NCBI GenBank assembly: GCA_003427395.1
Contig: BFEA01000242.1
Location: 1,326,953-1,358,253 of the forward strand
DNA length: 31,301 nucleotides
Source of the DNA: Chara braunii
Lineage: Eukaryota > Streptophyta > Charophyceae > Charales > Characeae
Reading direction: 5' to 3'
Shown: piece after piece, positions 1 to 8,900 of the stretch
Layout: each line of letters begins with the position of its first letter
How positions within the stretch are numbered: position 1 is the stretch's first letter
The notes under the pieces: generated by a model
The model's input: only the letters and a program-made list of their open reading frames with translations
Database searches by the model: none
What the model was told of the DNA's origin: nothing
Program-made: the position numbers and the translations under genes

Positions 1-2
1 TA

Positions 3-587
3 CTTGCTGGGGTGAACTGGATGAGGCGGAGGACCAGGGAGGAGTTCTGGGATGCACTAGCAGGGCTTATCAGCCAATGGGTCTCTGAGAAAAAAAAACC
101 GTACCTGTCCAGTTTGTAGTAGCCCTTGACGTAGGTAACCTGCAGGACTATGTTAGCAGTGGCTGCGGGCTGACGATGAGATTGGCAGGCGGGAGTTGTT
201 TTGGGTTTGGCACTCGAGAAACTGCCGTACTGCCATACTATGTCGACTCACTATGTCGGCACATCCCTGGGCATGAACCAGGACGAAGACGCGGTAAGTT
301 TCAAAGCACGTTTTTTAAGATTCGACGGCGAGTGCGTGGATCTGATCTCAGAAGGGCCGATAACGTCCGCCGGCCTGGTATCCTGATATTTTGAGTACGG
401 CGATGAATGTCACTTTCGACAACCAGGTAGTACGAGACGGCCGAAGGAAGTGTATCTGGCGAATCCGGGATATCTCCTGCGGACGACAACAGCTTTGGCC
501 GCACATTCGGAAAAGTTGGCCTCGGCGAACTACGTGTTTCAATGTGTTGGCAGTATCTGCCCAAAAAAAAGGGGTATTGCCACCTGA
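3..587 (+). pseudogene. decayed gene fragment, product unknown
   Basis: I do not recognise the product. Frame 3 is open from the window edge to a TAG at 117-119 and reads NWMRRRTREEFWDALAGLI, then QWVSEKKKPYLSSL. Reading passes through another frame (FVVALDVGNLQDYVSSGCG), then returns to frame 3 from about 180 to 587. This last part contains SFKARFLRFDGECVDLISEG and, after a single TGA at 384-386, YFEYGDECHFRQPGSTRRP and YVFQCVGSICPKK. The amino-acid composition looks protein-like on both sides of the TGA. TCC-TGA-TAT could come from TCC-CGA-TAT (Arg) by one C-to-T change at a CpG. The mixture of frames and stops suggests a pseudogene or a mis-spliced reading of an exon. The 5' end lies outside the window. 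Confidence 0.4.
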
Positions 588-594
588 GAGGCCG

Positions 595-820
595 GAACCT
601 GGATGAAGGATTGAGGATGGTTTCAGCACCCGTCCTCGCCCTTTCGTCAAATTCATTGTGGTAAGGAAAGTATGCTACAGGGCCCAGTGCCAACTAACGT
701 AGCATCTGAATCTGGACGAAGAGTTGAGGATGTTTTAAGTTTCAGACCTCGCCGTCTCGTCAAATACGTTTTGTTGCAGAAGTAATTGCAGGGCCTGGTA
801 CCAACTGACCTAGGACCTGG
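595..820. repeat. diverged tandem duplication, about 115-bp unit
   Basis: Two adjacent units run about 595-709 and 710-820. Each opens with GAAYCTGGAYGAAG, continues through TTGAGGATG and TCGTCAAAT, and ends with CAGGGCC and CCAACTRACSTAG. Similarity is moderate, so the duplication is old. The rest of the stretch from 820 to about 1240 shows no gene or repeat that I can support. Confidence 0.55.
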
Positions 821-1244
821 GCAAATTTTAATTTATTTGAATATTTACGTATGAGGCGGTCGCGCTGCGAACGCACCGTGAACCTGATAGTAGAATAAGT
901 ATTTAAGGAGTAGTGAGGGAAGTTTTCATCAGCCTGAGTGGCGTATGAGTAGAAGGGTTGAGATCCTTGATGGTGTTCTGTATCAAGGAGATGCCGAGGG
1001 GAAGGTGATAGCGCCATGATAGTAACACTCATGTCATCTTCTTCTTCTTGAAATTCCATTGTTATTTTATCTTTGCAGAGGCTATGTATGTTTGTATGAG
1101 CCCATAGGGCCCTGTTTTTTTGTGTCTGCCCGAACGAAGGCTATGTGTGCTCTGTGTAACTGTATAGCGAGATATGTGTGCCCGAAGGCCAGATATGTGC
1201 AGTACTATGTAGAGGGAACTACGTGTTCGTTTGAAGAGATGACA

Positions 1245-1665
1245 GGCTAAACTGGACAAGAACCCCCCTCAAAGTCCCAAGCCAGACTCGAACCCATGAT
1301 CTATGACATGTGACCTGAAGACTCTACCATTTGAGCGACAATTGCAAACCACCCCTGTGTGTGATACACCAGACTGGGGAGATGAACAGAACAACCACCA
1401 CTCCACGAGCAACAGGCACAAGCAACCCATGCAGTATCAAGACCCCACATACAACACCATGGACAACCCCTTGGGTGGTGCTCAGGCAGTGTCTGTATAA
1501 GCTTACCGTGCATCAGCCCAAGGGTGTGTGTGTCCAGCCATGGGTCATTCTAAAGCCCTGCCCGTGTCCATGCGCAAGGCTGCAATTGAGTTTTCAACCC
1601 GCAACCTCACAATATCCATTTCCAACCGGTGCTCTAACCACTGAGCAAGCGAGGTATTCTACTTC
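1245..1665 (-). mobile_element. two-headed tRNA-derived SINE, minus strand
   Basis: Read on the minus strand, the element starts with a tRNA-like head: box A TTGCTCAGTGG (complement of 1639-1649), GTTAGAGCACCGGTTGGAAA, and a box B-like GGTTGAAAACT (complement of 1589-1599). About 300 bp further on is a second tRNA-like module: GTCGCTCAAATGGTAGAG followed by a perfect box B GGTTCGAGTCT (complement of 1284-1294). A G-rich tail, GGGACTTTGAGGGGGGTT, follows. The body between the modules (CATGGCTGGACACAC, GGGCTGATGCA, ACAGACACTGCCTG, GCACCACCCA) is shared with the plus-strand copy at 21527-21925. Pol III transcription and LINE-driven mobility are known for tRNA SINEs; here they are inferred. Confidence 0.65.
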
Positions 1666-2025
1666 GTGGTTGACGTTTTAGATCGCGTGCGGCTGGGGGT
1701 GACAGACGCGAACCGCACATCTCACTTTGCATCGACGATGGCCCCGCCTGATGCAGTATACAGTGGTGCCCATGTGTCATTCTATCCCTGCCCGTGTCCA
1801 TGCGCAAGGCTGCAATTGAGTTTTCAACCCGCAACCTCACAATATCCATTTCCAACCGGTGCTCTAACCACTGAGCGAGCGAGGTATTCTACTTCCTGGT
1901 TGATGTTTTTGATTGTCGTGGTGGACGTTTTTGATCGCGTGCGGCTGGGGGTGACAGACGCGAACCGCACATCTCACTTTGCATCGACGACGGGCCCGCC
2001 TGATGCAGTATATAGTGGTGCCCAT
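1557..2025. repeat. tandem duplication of SINE head plus flank
   Basis: The block beginning CCTGCCCGTGTCCATGCGCA at about 1557 recurs at about 1787 with near identity. It covers the SINE head in reverse orientation and the neighbouring sequence CGGCTGGGGGTGACAGAC (about 1690 and about 1946), and ends near GGTGCCCATG. The second unit carries about 26 extra bases around TGTTTTTGATTGTCGTGGTG. The unit is therefore about 230-256 bp. The SINE head was duplicated together with host flank, so this arose by local duplication and not by a second retrotransposition. Confidence 0.7.
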
Positions 2026-2464
2026 GAGAAAGCACCGACCAATGAACCGACTGCTACTGGAATTTTTTAGTGATTTTAAACATTGACGTTGGGGGGAGGG
2101 GGAGGGCGTGTTTTTCGAGACTTTGCACGTTGCTGTTTACGCCTTGCCCTACTACAAAAAAAAATAAAAATTGCGGGCAGTTACTATCGTTCGGTCAGAC
2201 ATGGCGGTTTTATTACAGTCAGGACGTAGAGCACGGCAGCGTGAGGATAATACTGCACATGCATTTGGACTCTTCCTCGGCACAATTCATTCATATTTTT
2301 TGACTTGTCCTAATGAACCTCCTGAAGGCATCCAAATGCATGTGCTAATGCGTGGTGGAGCCAGGCCCATAGCCAGGGTATGCAGCCCCAGCAATTCTGT
2401 TTGATTCACCACTTAAAAACCATTAAAACATACAAAAATGCTGTCACACATCGTACTAGAATAC

Positions 2465-2945
2465 GGGCCTCGCCACACTACTCCCGACTTTCGGCGACTT
2501 GGGCATTTTCGGGAGTGCGGCATCGCCACACCAGCTCTCGACTCGGAGTTCAACCTGTCAGATTGAATTCGGGAGCTGTCAGAATGGGACAGCTCCCTAG
2601 AGCACTCCCGATTCCCAAACTCTTTTTTTTTTTTTTTTTTTTGAAAGGCCCTTGCGCCTGCAAAGCTTCGTTTTTCGAGAGACCTCCTTCCCTCCTTCGA
2701 GTTTCATCCCAGATTTGGGAGTGGAGCTGGGATGGACAGATGGACTTCTGCCAGACTGCTCCACACCGATCGTGGCCACATGTGGCAACTGATATCTTCA
2801 GACTTGGAGTGCGGCCCGTTCGAGAGTGTAGTGTGGCGAAGGGCACTCTCCAGCCGGTTTTCACTTTCGGGAGCACTCCCAAAAACTTTTCCCAGGTGGG
2901 GAGTGGTGTGGCTACGCTCTACCTGGGGCTAGTGTGTCCAGGCCC
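2465..2945. mobile_element. hAT-like miniature inverted-repeat element
   Basis: The left end reads GGGCCTCGCCACACTACTCC (from 2465). The complement of the right end reads GGGGCCTGGACACACTAGCC (from about 2946). These match at most positions over about 20 bp as terminal inverted repeats. Inside are many CGGGAGTG/CACTCCCG and GGGAGTGG copies in both orientations, like the subterminal repeats of hAT elements. There is a run of 19 T at about 2624-2642. I see no matching 8-bp target duplication, so the hAT assignment is tentative. Long open frames across it have no recognisable protein content. Confidence 0.45.
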
Positions 2946-3569
2946 CTGAAGACAGGCTCTGAGGTTGAAATTTATGGCGAGATCCCACTGGCGAAGAGAT
3001 TGGATTGAAAAACGGAATCTGGACGTGTTTGTGGAGTTATGCAGATCCTTGCTATTGCTGTGCTTTTCTGCATCTCAACATAAAACGCAGCCAGATTCAG
3101 GTGCTTCTGTCAATTGCCTCTGAGTAACCAGGGAAAACTACCTTCTGTGGTCATTATAGCAGTATTTGGGGTATCTTTCAGTCTACATAGAGCTATAAAT
3201 GACCGTACGTTGTATTCGGGGGAAGAAGGTAGCCAAGACTACAAGCCTGCAGCCAAGTGGCAGGCCATCCCTACTCGCCCTCCTCACGACACACATGGCC
3301 ATCATGAGCTGCCTACATATGTGCAGATAACTTGACGTAAATTTTTTATTTTTTTTCCAGCTCAGCAGTATGACGTTCAATGAAGCCAGGATCTTCTTCT
3401 TCTTCTTCTTTTTTCTTTTTAATGGAAGAATCACTGGTTCTTTTTTATCTGTGAAAAAAGTTGAGTAGGGGTCTAGATCTCAGAGGTGAGTACAAAAAGG
3501 AAGGATCACTGATTCACCGCAATAAGGGACTGGGTTTCCATACTTTCCATAAAGGGAAAGGAAAGAGAT
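2946..3569. other. no gene seen; low-complexity tracts
   Basis: No coding region is supported. The stretch includes a CTT-rich run around 3392-3422 (TTCTTCTTC then TTTTTCTTTTTAATGG), which produces spurious poly-lysine frames on the other strand. Confidence 0.5.
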
Positions 3570-4960
3570 TAAGGGGCTCGTTAGACACTCCTTGGGGCGT
3601 CCTCAGGGCCGAAGGAAGTTTCCTTGGGGGGGTTGAAGGAAATTCCCGCTGTCGTTCCACCTATCCTAGGGGTGGTCTCCCAAGGACGATTCCTTTCGGC
3701 CGCCGGCGGCCATTTTCATAATATTATAGTCAGCCGGGGGGGGGGGGGATGCCTTGGTCCATTGGGTAATGTCCCTCTTGCTACAGTGTGGTCCAGCTGC
3801 CGAATGCAGGAAATTTTGAAAGGCGCTGGCGACCAGAAAAAAAAAAAAAAAAAAAAACCTTAAAAATCAATGGACCTCCCCGTTCGAAAATCAGTGCTAG
3901 ACGTCACGACGGCGATGTGGGGCAGGTGGCATCCATATCTGCAACGGTGGAAATGAGCATTTGCAGCGGCGCAGTGGAGTCCTCGTACGTCGTCACGAAT
4001 TTGTGAGCGCCCCGCGAAGGTCCATGGCCATCGCCTCTGCATGCCGCCGCGCCTATGCGTTGAGTCGAGCACACGTGGGGAACGTCGTCGGAGACTTGAC
4101 CGGGGGCTGAGGTTACCGTGGTGGTGGCGAGTTGGTAGGCTGTTGTATTTTTGTGGCTCATGAGCATTGCAACACACGTGCTGATGGAGGGCGGCAGCAA
4201 CGACGGACGTGCGAAGTTGACGACAATCGAGAAGACGGACGTGGCGGCGGTCGTGACAGCCGTGCTCTTTCGTTGTCAGCACGAGAGAGCATTGGGCAGA
4301 ATGAGAGTGCAGATCCGCGCACGGAGGAGGAAGACGCTTCATCAAGTCCCGGTTGAAGGGCTGGATACCGTGGCCATCACCGAGGCTGCAGTTCAGGTTT
4401 GTTGGGCCATGGGTTGCAGCGTTCTTCCGCGAGTGACGCCGAGGTGGTGCATGAAAAGGAGGACGGGGGGGGAGGCATGGGAGGATCTCAGACAATGTGA
4501 TGATGCGATGGAGTAGTATTTCTGGGAGAAGCTGCGTATGTCGCCACGTATCTTTCGGGCGATGGCGATTGCATCTAGTGTGGACGAACGCCCGCGGGAT
4601 ACGCTGTCGATGTCGATGTTGACTGCAGTCGGTGTCGATCCCTCCTCTTCTCTGCTGGAGGCCTTCAATAGATGTCGGTCATCAACGATAGAGGAAGCAC
4701 ACGTGGAGCAAGAGGACCACGACAAACAAAATTGTGACTAGGAGCAGCAGTGACAACCTTCCATAGAGGTCGGTCATCAACAACACATACGACAGGGCTG
4801 TAATTCTACGATGACGGTGAAGGTCCACCGAATGGCGACGATGAAGGGAGCAAATGGTAGAGGACAACATACGGTACATGCAGTCTAATGGGTCGTACGC
4901 CCTTGCACTGCGAGTCGGGTCGTGGCCTGCGCAGTGGCTTCTTGAGTGGTCCACTGAAGA
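3570..4960 (+). mobile_element. PIF/Harbinger-type transposon derivative, copy 1
   Basis: The left end is a TAA (3570-3572, the usual TWA target of this superfamily) followed by GGGGCTCGTTAGACACTCC. The same end (TAA then GGGCGTCGTTAGACACTCC) occurs at 19868-19889. Shared subterminal sequence follows: TCGTTCCACCTATCCTAGGGG here against TCGTTCCACCTGTCCTTGGGG there. A HARBI1-like fragment lies inside. A 20-A tract at about 3838-3857 looks like a later insertion. No right terminal repeat is visible, so the end given (where sequence turns AT-rich) is only approximate. Confidence 0.6.
4151..4741 (+). pseudogene. HARBI1-like transposase N-terminal fragment
   Basis: This resembles the N-terminal part of PIF/Harbinger DDE nucleases (HARBI1 family), which cut at TWA targets with a Myb-like partner. 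Visible pieces are CQHERALGRMRVQIRARRRK, PRVTPRWCMKRRTGGEAWED, LRQCDDAME and, after an in-frame TAG at 4514-4516, YFWEKLRMSPRIFRAMA. The same pieces occur in the minus-strand copy near 20.6-20.9 kb. HARBI1 proteins are usually about 350-450 residues with a DDE_4 domain. No DDE domain is seen here, so this is a non-autonomous remnant. After the RMSP motif, the sequence turns into a tail with two GTCGGTCATCAAC copies (4677, 4771) that resembles the tail of copy 2. Confidence 0.6.
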
Positions 4961-5089
4961 CCTTCAACATATTATTCGTTAAAAGAGGACATTATATTTT
5001 AAATTGGTACTCGCAAACTATTAATTTCATGTTAAAATCACCATATTTTGGACTTGAATGGAACTTAGGATACAAGTAGTGAACCCGAA

Positions 5090-5790
5090 GAATGCAATTG
5101 ACGGATCATAAATTGAAACTGAAGTGAAGATTCAAGGCAATCGCGTACTAAACATGATGGTTTAAGTGTGGATTCCATTGCACTTTCATAAATTTTGGAA
5201 CTTAAAAACCGTTATGGTAATTGACATGGAGTTGTCAGAAATTGAAAGTCAAGAGAACTTCAACACTCAATGCAATGAGACACCGAACAACAACATTAAA
5301 CTGTCAATTTCATCATACCTTGATCGATTTTGTGTGAGCATGGAGTCAGACCTAATTTACATGACATTGTGACAGTCACTTGGCAATGCATAAATTAAAA
5401 CTCAATCGAAGAGTAAAGGCAATCATACGGTAAACGAGATGCCATTGATTTAAGTATGGATTCCGTCGCACTTCGATAATTTATGTACTAACTTAAAAGA
5501 CGTAACTGATATGTCATTGTCATACATTGAAATTCAAAAGAACGGTGAACGTAATGAGCCACTGAACGAGAAGGTTGTGAATGACCTCATAGTCTGCAAC
5601 ACACTTCAATTAATGTTGTATACCATTGAGCATTGAGTCAGACGTATTTTACATGACATTGTGACAAGTAAATGCTGGAAGTTAATTGAAGAGTCAATGC
5701 AATCATACGATAAACGAGATAATTTGAGTATGGATTCCGTCTCACTTCGAGAAATTATGTAATCATGAAAAAATAAAAATTGAAAATTGT
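5090..5790. repeat. AT-rich satellite, three diverged ~280-bp units
   Basis: The landmark GTATGGATTCCGTCGCACTT recurs at about 5166 (GTGTGGATTCCATTGCACTT), 5454 and 5730, giving spacings of about 288 and 276 bp. Other landmarks keep the same order: a CATAAATT/AATTGAAGAGT block, GGCAATCATACGGTAAACGA, TTTACATGACATTGTGACA and TGTCATTGTCATACATTGAAA. Units are clearly diverged and only about 2.5 units are present. No coding frame is supported. Confidence 0.65.
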
Positions 5791-5819
5791 ATGCACACGT
5801 GCGAGAAATTGTAAGCAAG

Positions 5820-5900
5820 ATCGAACTACATATAAACTAAATGCTACGAGCCAACTCAAGATTGAACTACAACTAAATTACATGCTACGAGCGGCCGTAA
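5820..5900. repeat. ~41-bp tandem pair
   Basis: AGATCGAACTACATATAAAC then ATGCTACGAGCC is followed directly by AGATTGAACTACAACTAAAT then ATGCTACGAGCG. These are two adjacent similar units just 3' of the large minus-strand pseudogene. Confidence 0.6.
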
Positions 5901-5937
5901 TCTACACTTTATAAAACGTTAGTATTTACAAAAGCAT

Positions 5938-8900
5938 CTACAAGCGTCCCCGCGTCCCATGAGAACCAAACCCGTATAAGGCATGCATTGTCGACCCGAA
6001 AGTAAGGGTTTGTGACTGTCCCTTCTTCGCCACGTTCGAGAATAGCGAAATGTATTTCATCCTTACAAACCTACCAACACCCGCCAAGGACTTACCGATG
6101 GCGTCATGCACGCAACATGCCACTTGCTCTACCTCATGCCACTTGTCAACCTCATGAATTTGACCGGCAATCTCAAAGTTGGATTGACCGTTTTTATAGA
6201 GAAAATGCAAATTCTTCATATTGCGACGATTGATTCTAAGCTCGTTGCAAGAAACAAACACTGTAGAGTCTGTTAAAATTCGTTTTCGGTGTGAACATGC
6301 CACACACAACACTTTGGAGAAGTCGGAACCGGCCAAATACAACCGTACGCAACAGTATGCCACATCCTGCGGCCGCGTTCCGGCACCACTCAGCGGATAT
6401 AGTTCCAAAAACTGATTGTAGGACGCATAGTCCAACAATTCTTGTTTCAGTTTCGGGGGCCACACGTGAGGTGACCTCGTGACGTTCTCAAGGCGAAGGT
6501 AAAACCGCTTATTCTCTTCCTGTCTGAGTGAGGCGCGCAGAGATGGAAGTTGCCTCACGTCGATGACATAATGAGGTACTTTGATTAGACTCCCCCACTC
6601 CATCACGGAAGCAAACTTGTATTCCTTATGCCATGGACATTTCCTTGCCAAGATCGCTCTATCTCATTCTGCCTCTGACAACGCATCGAGAGGCTTGTCG
6701 AAGAAGGGGACGACGCTCATCCACCGGTCGTTTTCGAACTCCATTGTCATCCGCTCGAGAATTTCGGTATCGCCGCCCGCACCATGCAATGCGCATGCAC
6801 AAGGGTGAATGGGATACGAATAATCATAGCAATGAGCCATGACTCCTCTCGAACTCCCTACACAAGACATGACATGCAAAACAAGTATCGAAAATGAATT
6901 GTTGAAAAATTATAACAATTGCCTCCACGATGAACTAAACGTTCGAAATTGCTTAACCATCACCCAACCATCTTATAAAAATCATCCCAAGATCGTGGAC
7001 AAAATAATTTCGCCAGTTTGTCCTGCTACCGAAATCATCGCAATTCACTAAGTTCAAAAATAATATGCTCCCTTCGAGGGTCCGTCTTTCTATAATGCAC
7101 AAACTTCGAGATGATGTCCTACCATAATTAACCTTGTCCAAACAATCATCTCCAAAAATCATATCCGCTCACGTATCGGGCAGACTAACAAGACCTATGA
7201 CGTGCACATCGTTTTTGTCCCCTGCATCGATATTCCCTTCAGGACATGGACTAAGATCTCGATGTGCGGCTTTAGCATTCAATCGAACATTGGAACGGTT
7301 TTGTACCTCTGACTAGTCTCTCCCAATCAAAAGCGATCGAGTCGGCATGCTGCCATTGTGTCTGCTTAGTCATTTTCCATCGTTTCTCCACTGCGTTATC
7401 ATACAGTTCTTCGAGCGACTTTGCTCTCCCAATCGGCTCCTCGTACCCCACTAGCACTTCATTATAATTCTGCGAATTTTTTTCACCAACCATCCGAGAA
7501 AGTGCGTTACCCACCCAGATAGGCATGCCGCTGGACAGATCGTCGTCGGATGGGCGAAGGATGAGAAAAGTGATCACGTCAACATACATGACGGGGTCGA
7601 AACTTGTCTTCGTGCGATCTTTTCTTCGTCCGACAAACAAGGGTTCCCTGTCGTGGATGTTGGCACTGTCAGGAGAAGGTTGTTGATCTCTTTCGAGCAA
7701 ACCGTGGTCTTGGCCAAAAACTTTCCAGAGGTTGTGAGGACAACCCGTTGGCGATGATCTCGTCCTCATGTTTGATAACCTCCTCCCAGTAACATAAACT
7801 CTTTCTCTCCTATTCACCTCATGCTCGTTGTAAGTGCGCCACGTTGATCGCCTGCTCTCCAGGAACTCGCGGAATCGAATAACACCATTTTTGTCATGAT
7901 AATAGTTATTTCGAGGAAGGGGTTGCATAGGAGGCGGATCAAATGGTCATGAAGGACCTGTGTAGCTTTCATCGGGGTTTTGATTGAACCAATAAATTAG
8001 ACCCTCCTCGGGCAACCAGATGTCGTTATCACAAAACTCCTTGTACAGCATGCCCAAATTATCTCCAACCATAAAAAATTTAAGCAAGTGCGGTTTCGAA
8101 ATATCAGTAATGTCTGAGGCAACACATGGGTCTATTATACTTATCCAATCTGTCAGCGTATCGAAAAAAATACATTTAGGAGGCTTTTTGTGGGATTGTT
8201 CTATGAGCTCGTAGAACTCATACATGGTATAAGCGTCTATGTCTTTCAAATTTTTAAGATAAGACGTTGAAAATAGCATCAACATTTGTATGGGTATGTC
8301 CCACCAACATGAAACCTATTTCCTGCGTAGCACGGCGAACGTGTTCGCGCCCCTTCATGTTCGCGCGAACATGTTAGCACGTTCGCGCGAACAGCTAGCA
8401 AACATGTTCGGGCGAATATAATTTTTTTTTTTATAAAAAAATAAAATAAAAAAAAAATCGGTTTTTGGATTTTAACTCATGATCGGGTACGAATTTGAAC
8501 ATGACTCTAAGACAAAAGTTACTTGTATTATTATTTAACATAACATATAATTTTTTCAGATTTTTCTGAGAATTTGTTTTATTTTTTTTTAAAATATTTT
8601 TTATGTTCGCGTTCGGAGGGTTTTAGGCGCTTGTTCGCGTTCGCCTCCCAACGCGAACACGGTGCTACGTAGCCTATTTCCATCTCTTGGAAAACTTTGA
8701 ATTTAACCAAGAGTGCAACTAACACACCTATGTATTTGTTCTTGTTTTCCCGCCAACAACTATCTACTTGAATGCGCAAAAACGGTGTCCCGCTCTCTTA
8801 AATTTCCACAAGGGTTCTCATAAGACAAGTAGCGACTGTGTTCGTATCGTGTTTGAAATACGAAAACCACGTGTAAACATAAATACTAGGGTCTCTACCG

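Noticed and set aside
2380-2949. 189-codon plus-strand open frame containing a poly-Phe run
   Set aside because: It spans the hAT-like element and reads through a T tract and terminal repeats. No protein signature.
3183-3434. Poly-lysine open frames at A/T runs (also near 12128, 18767, 30999)
   Set aside because: Lys and Phe runs are homopolymer translations. Only the 31.0-31.28 kb frame has enough non-homopolymer content to keep.
3860-4495. 211-codon open frame on the minus strand
   Set aside because: It is antisense to the HARBI1-like plus-strand fragment, His/Arg/Pro-rich, and has no recognisable content. The plus frame is supported by the second copy at 20.6-20.9 kb.
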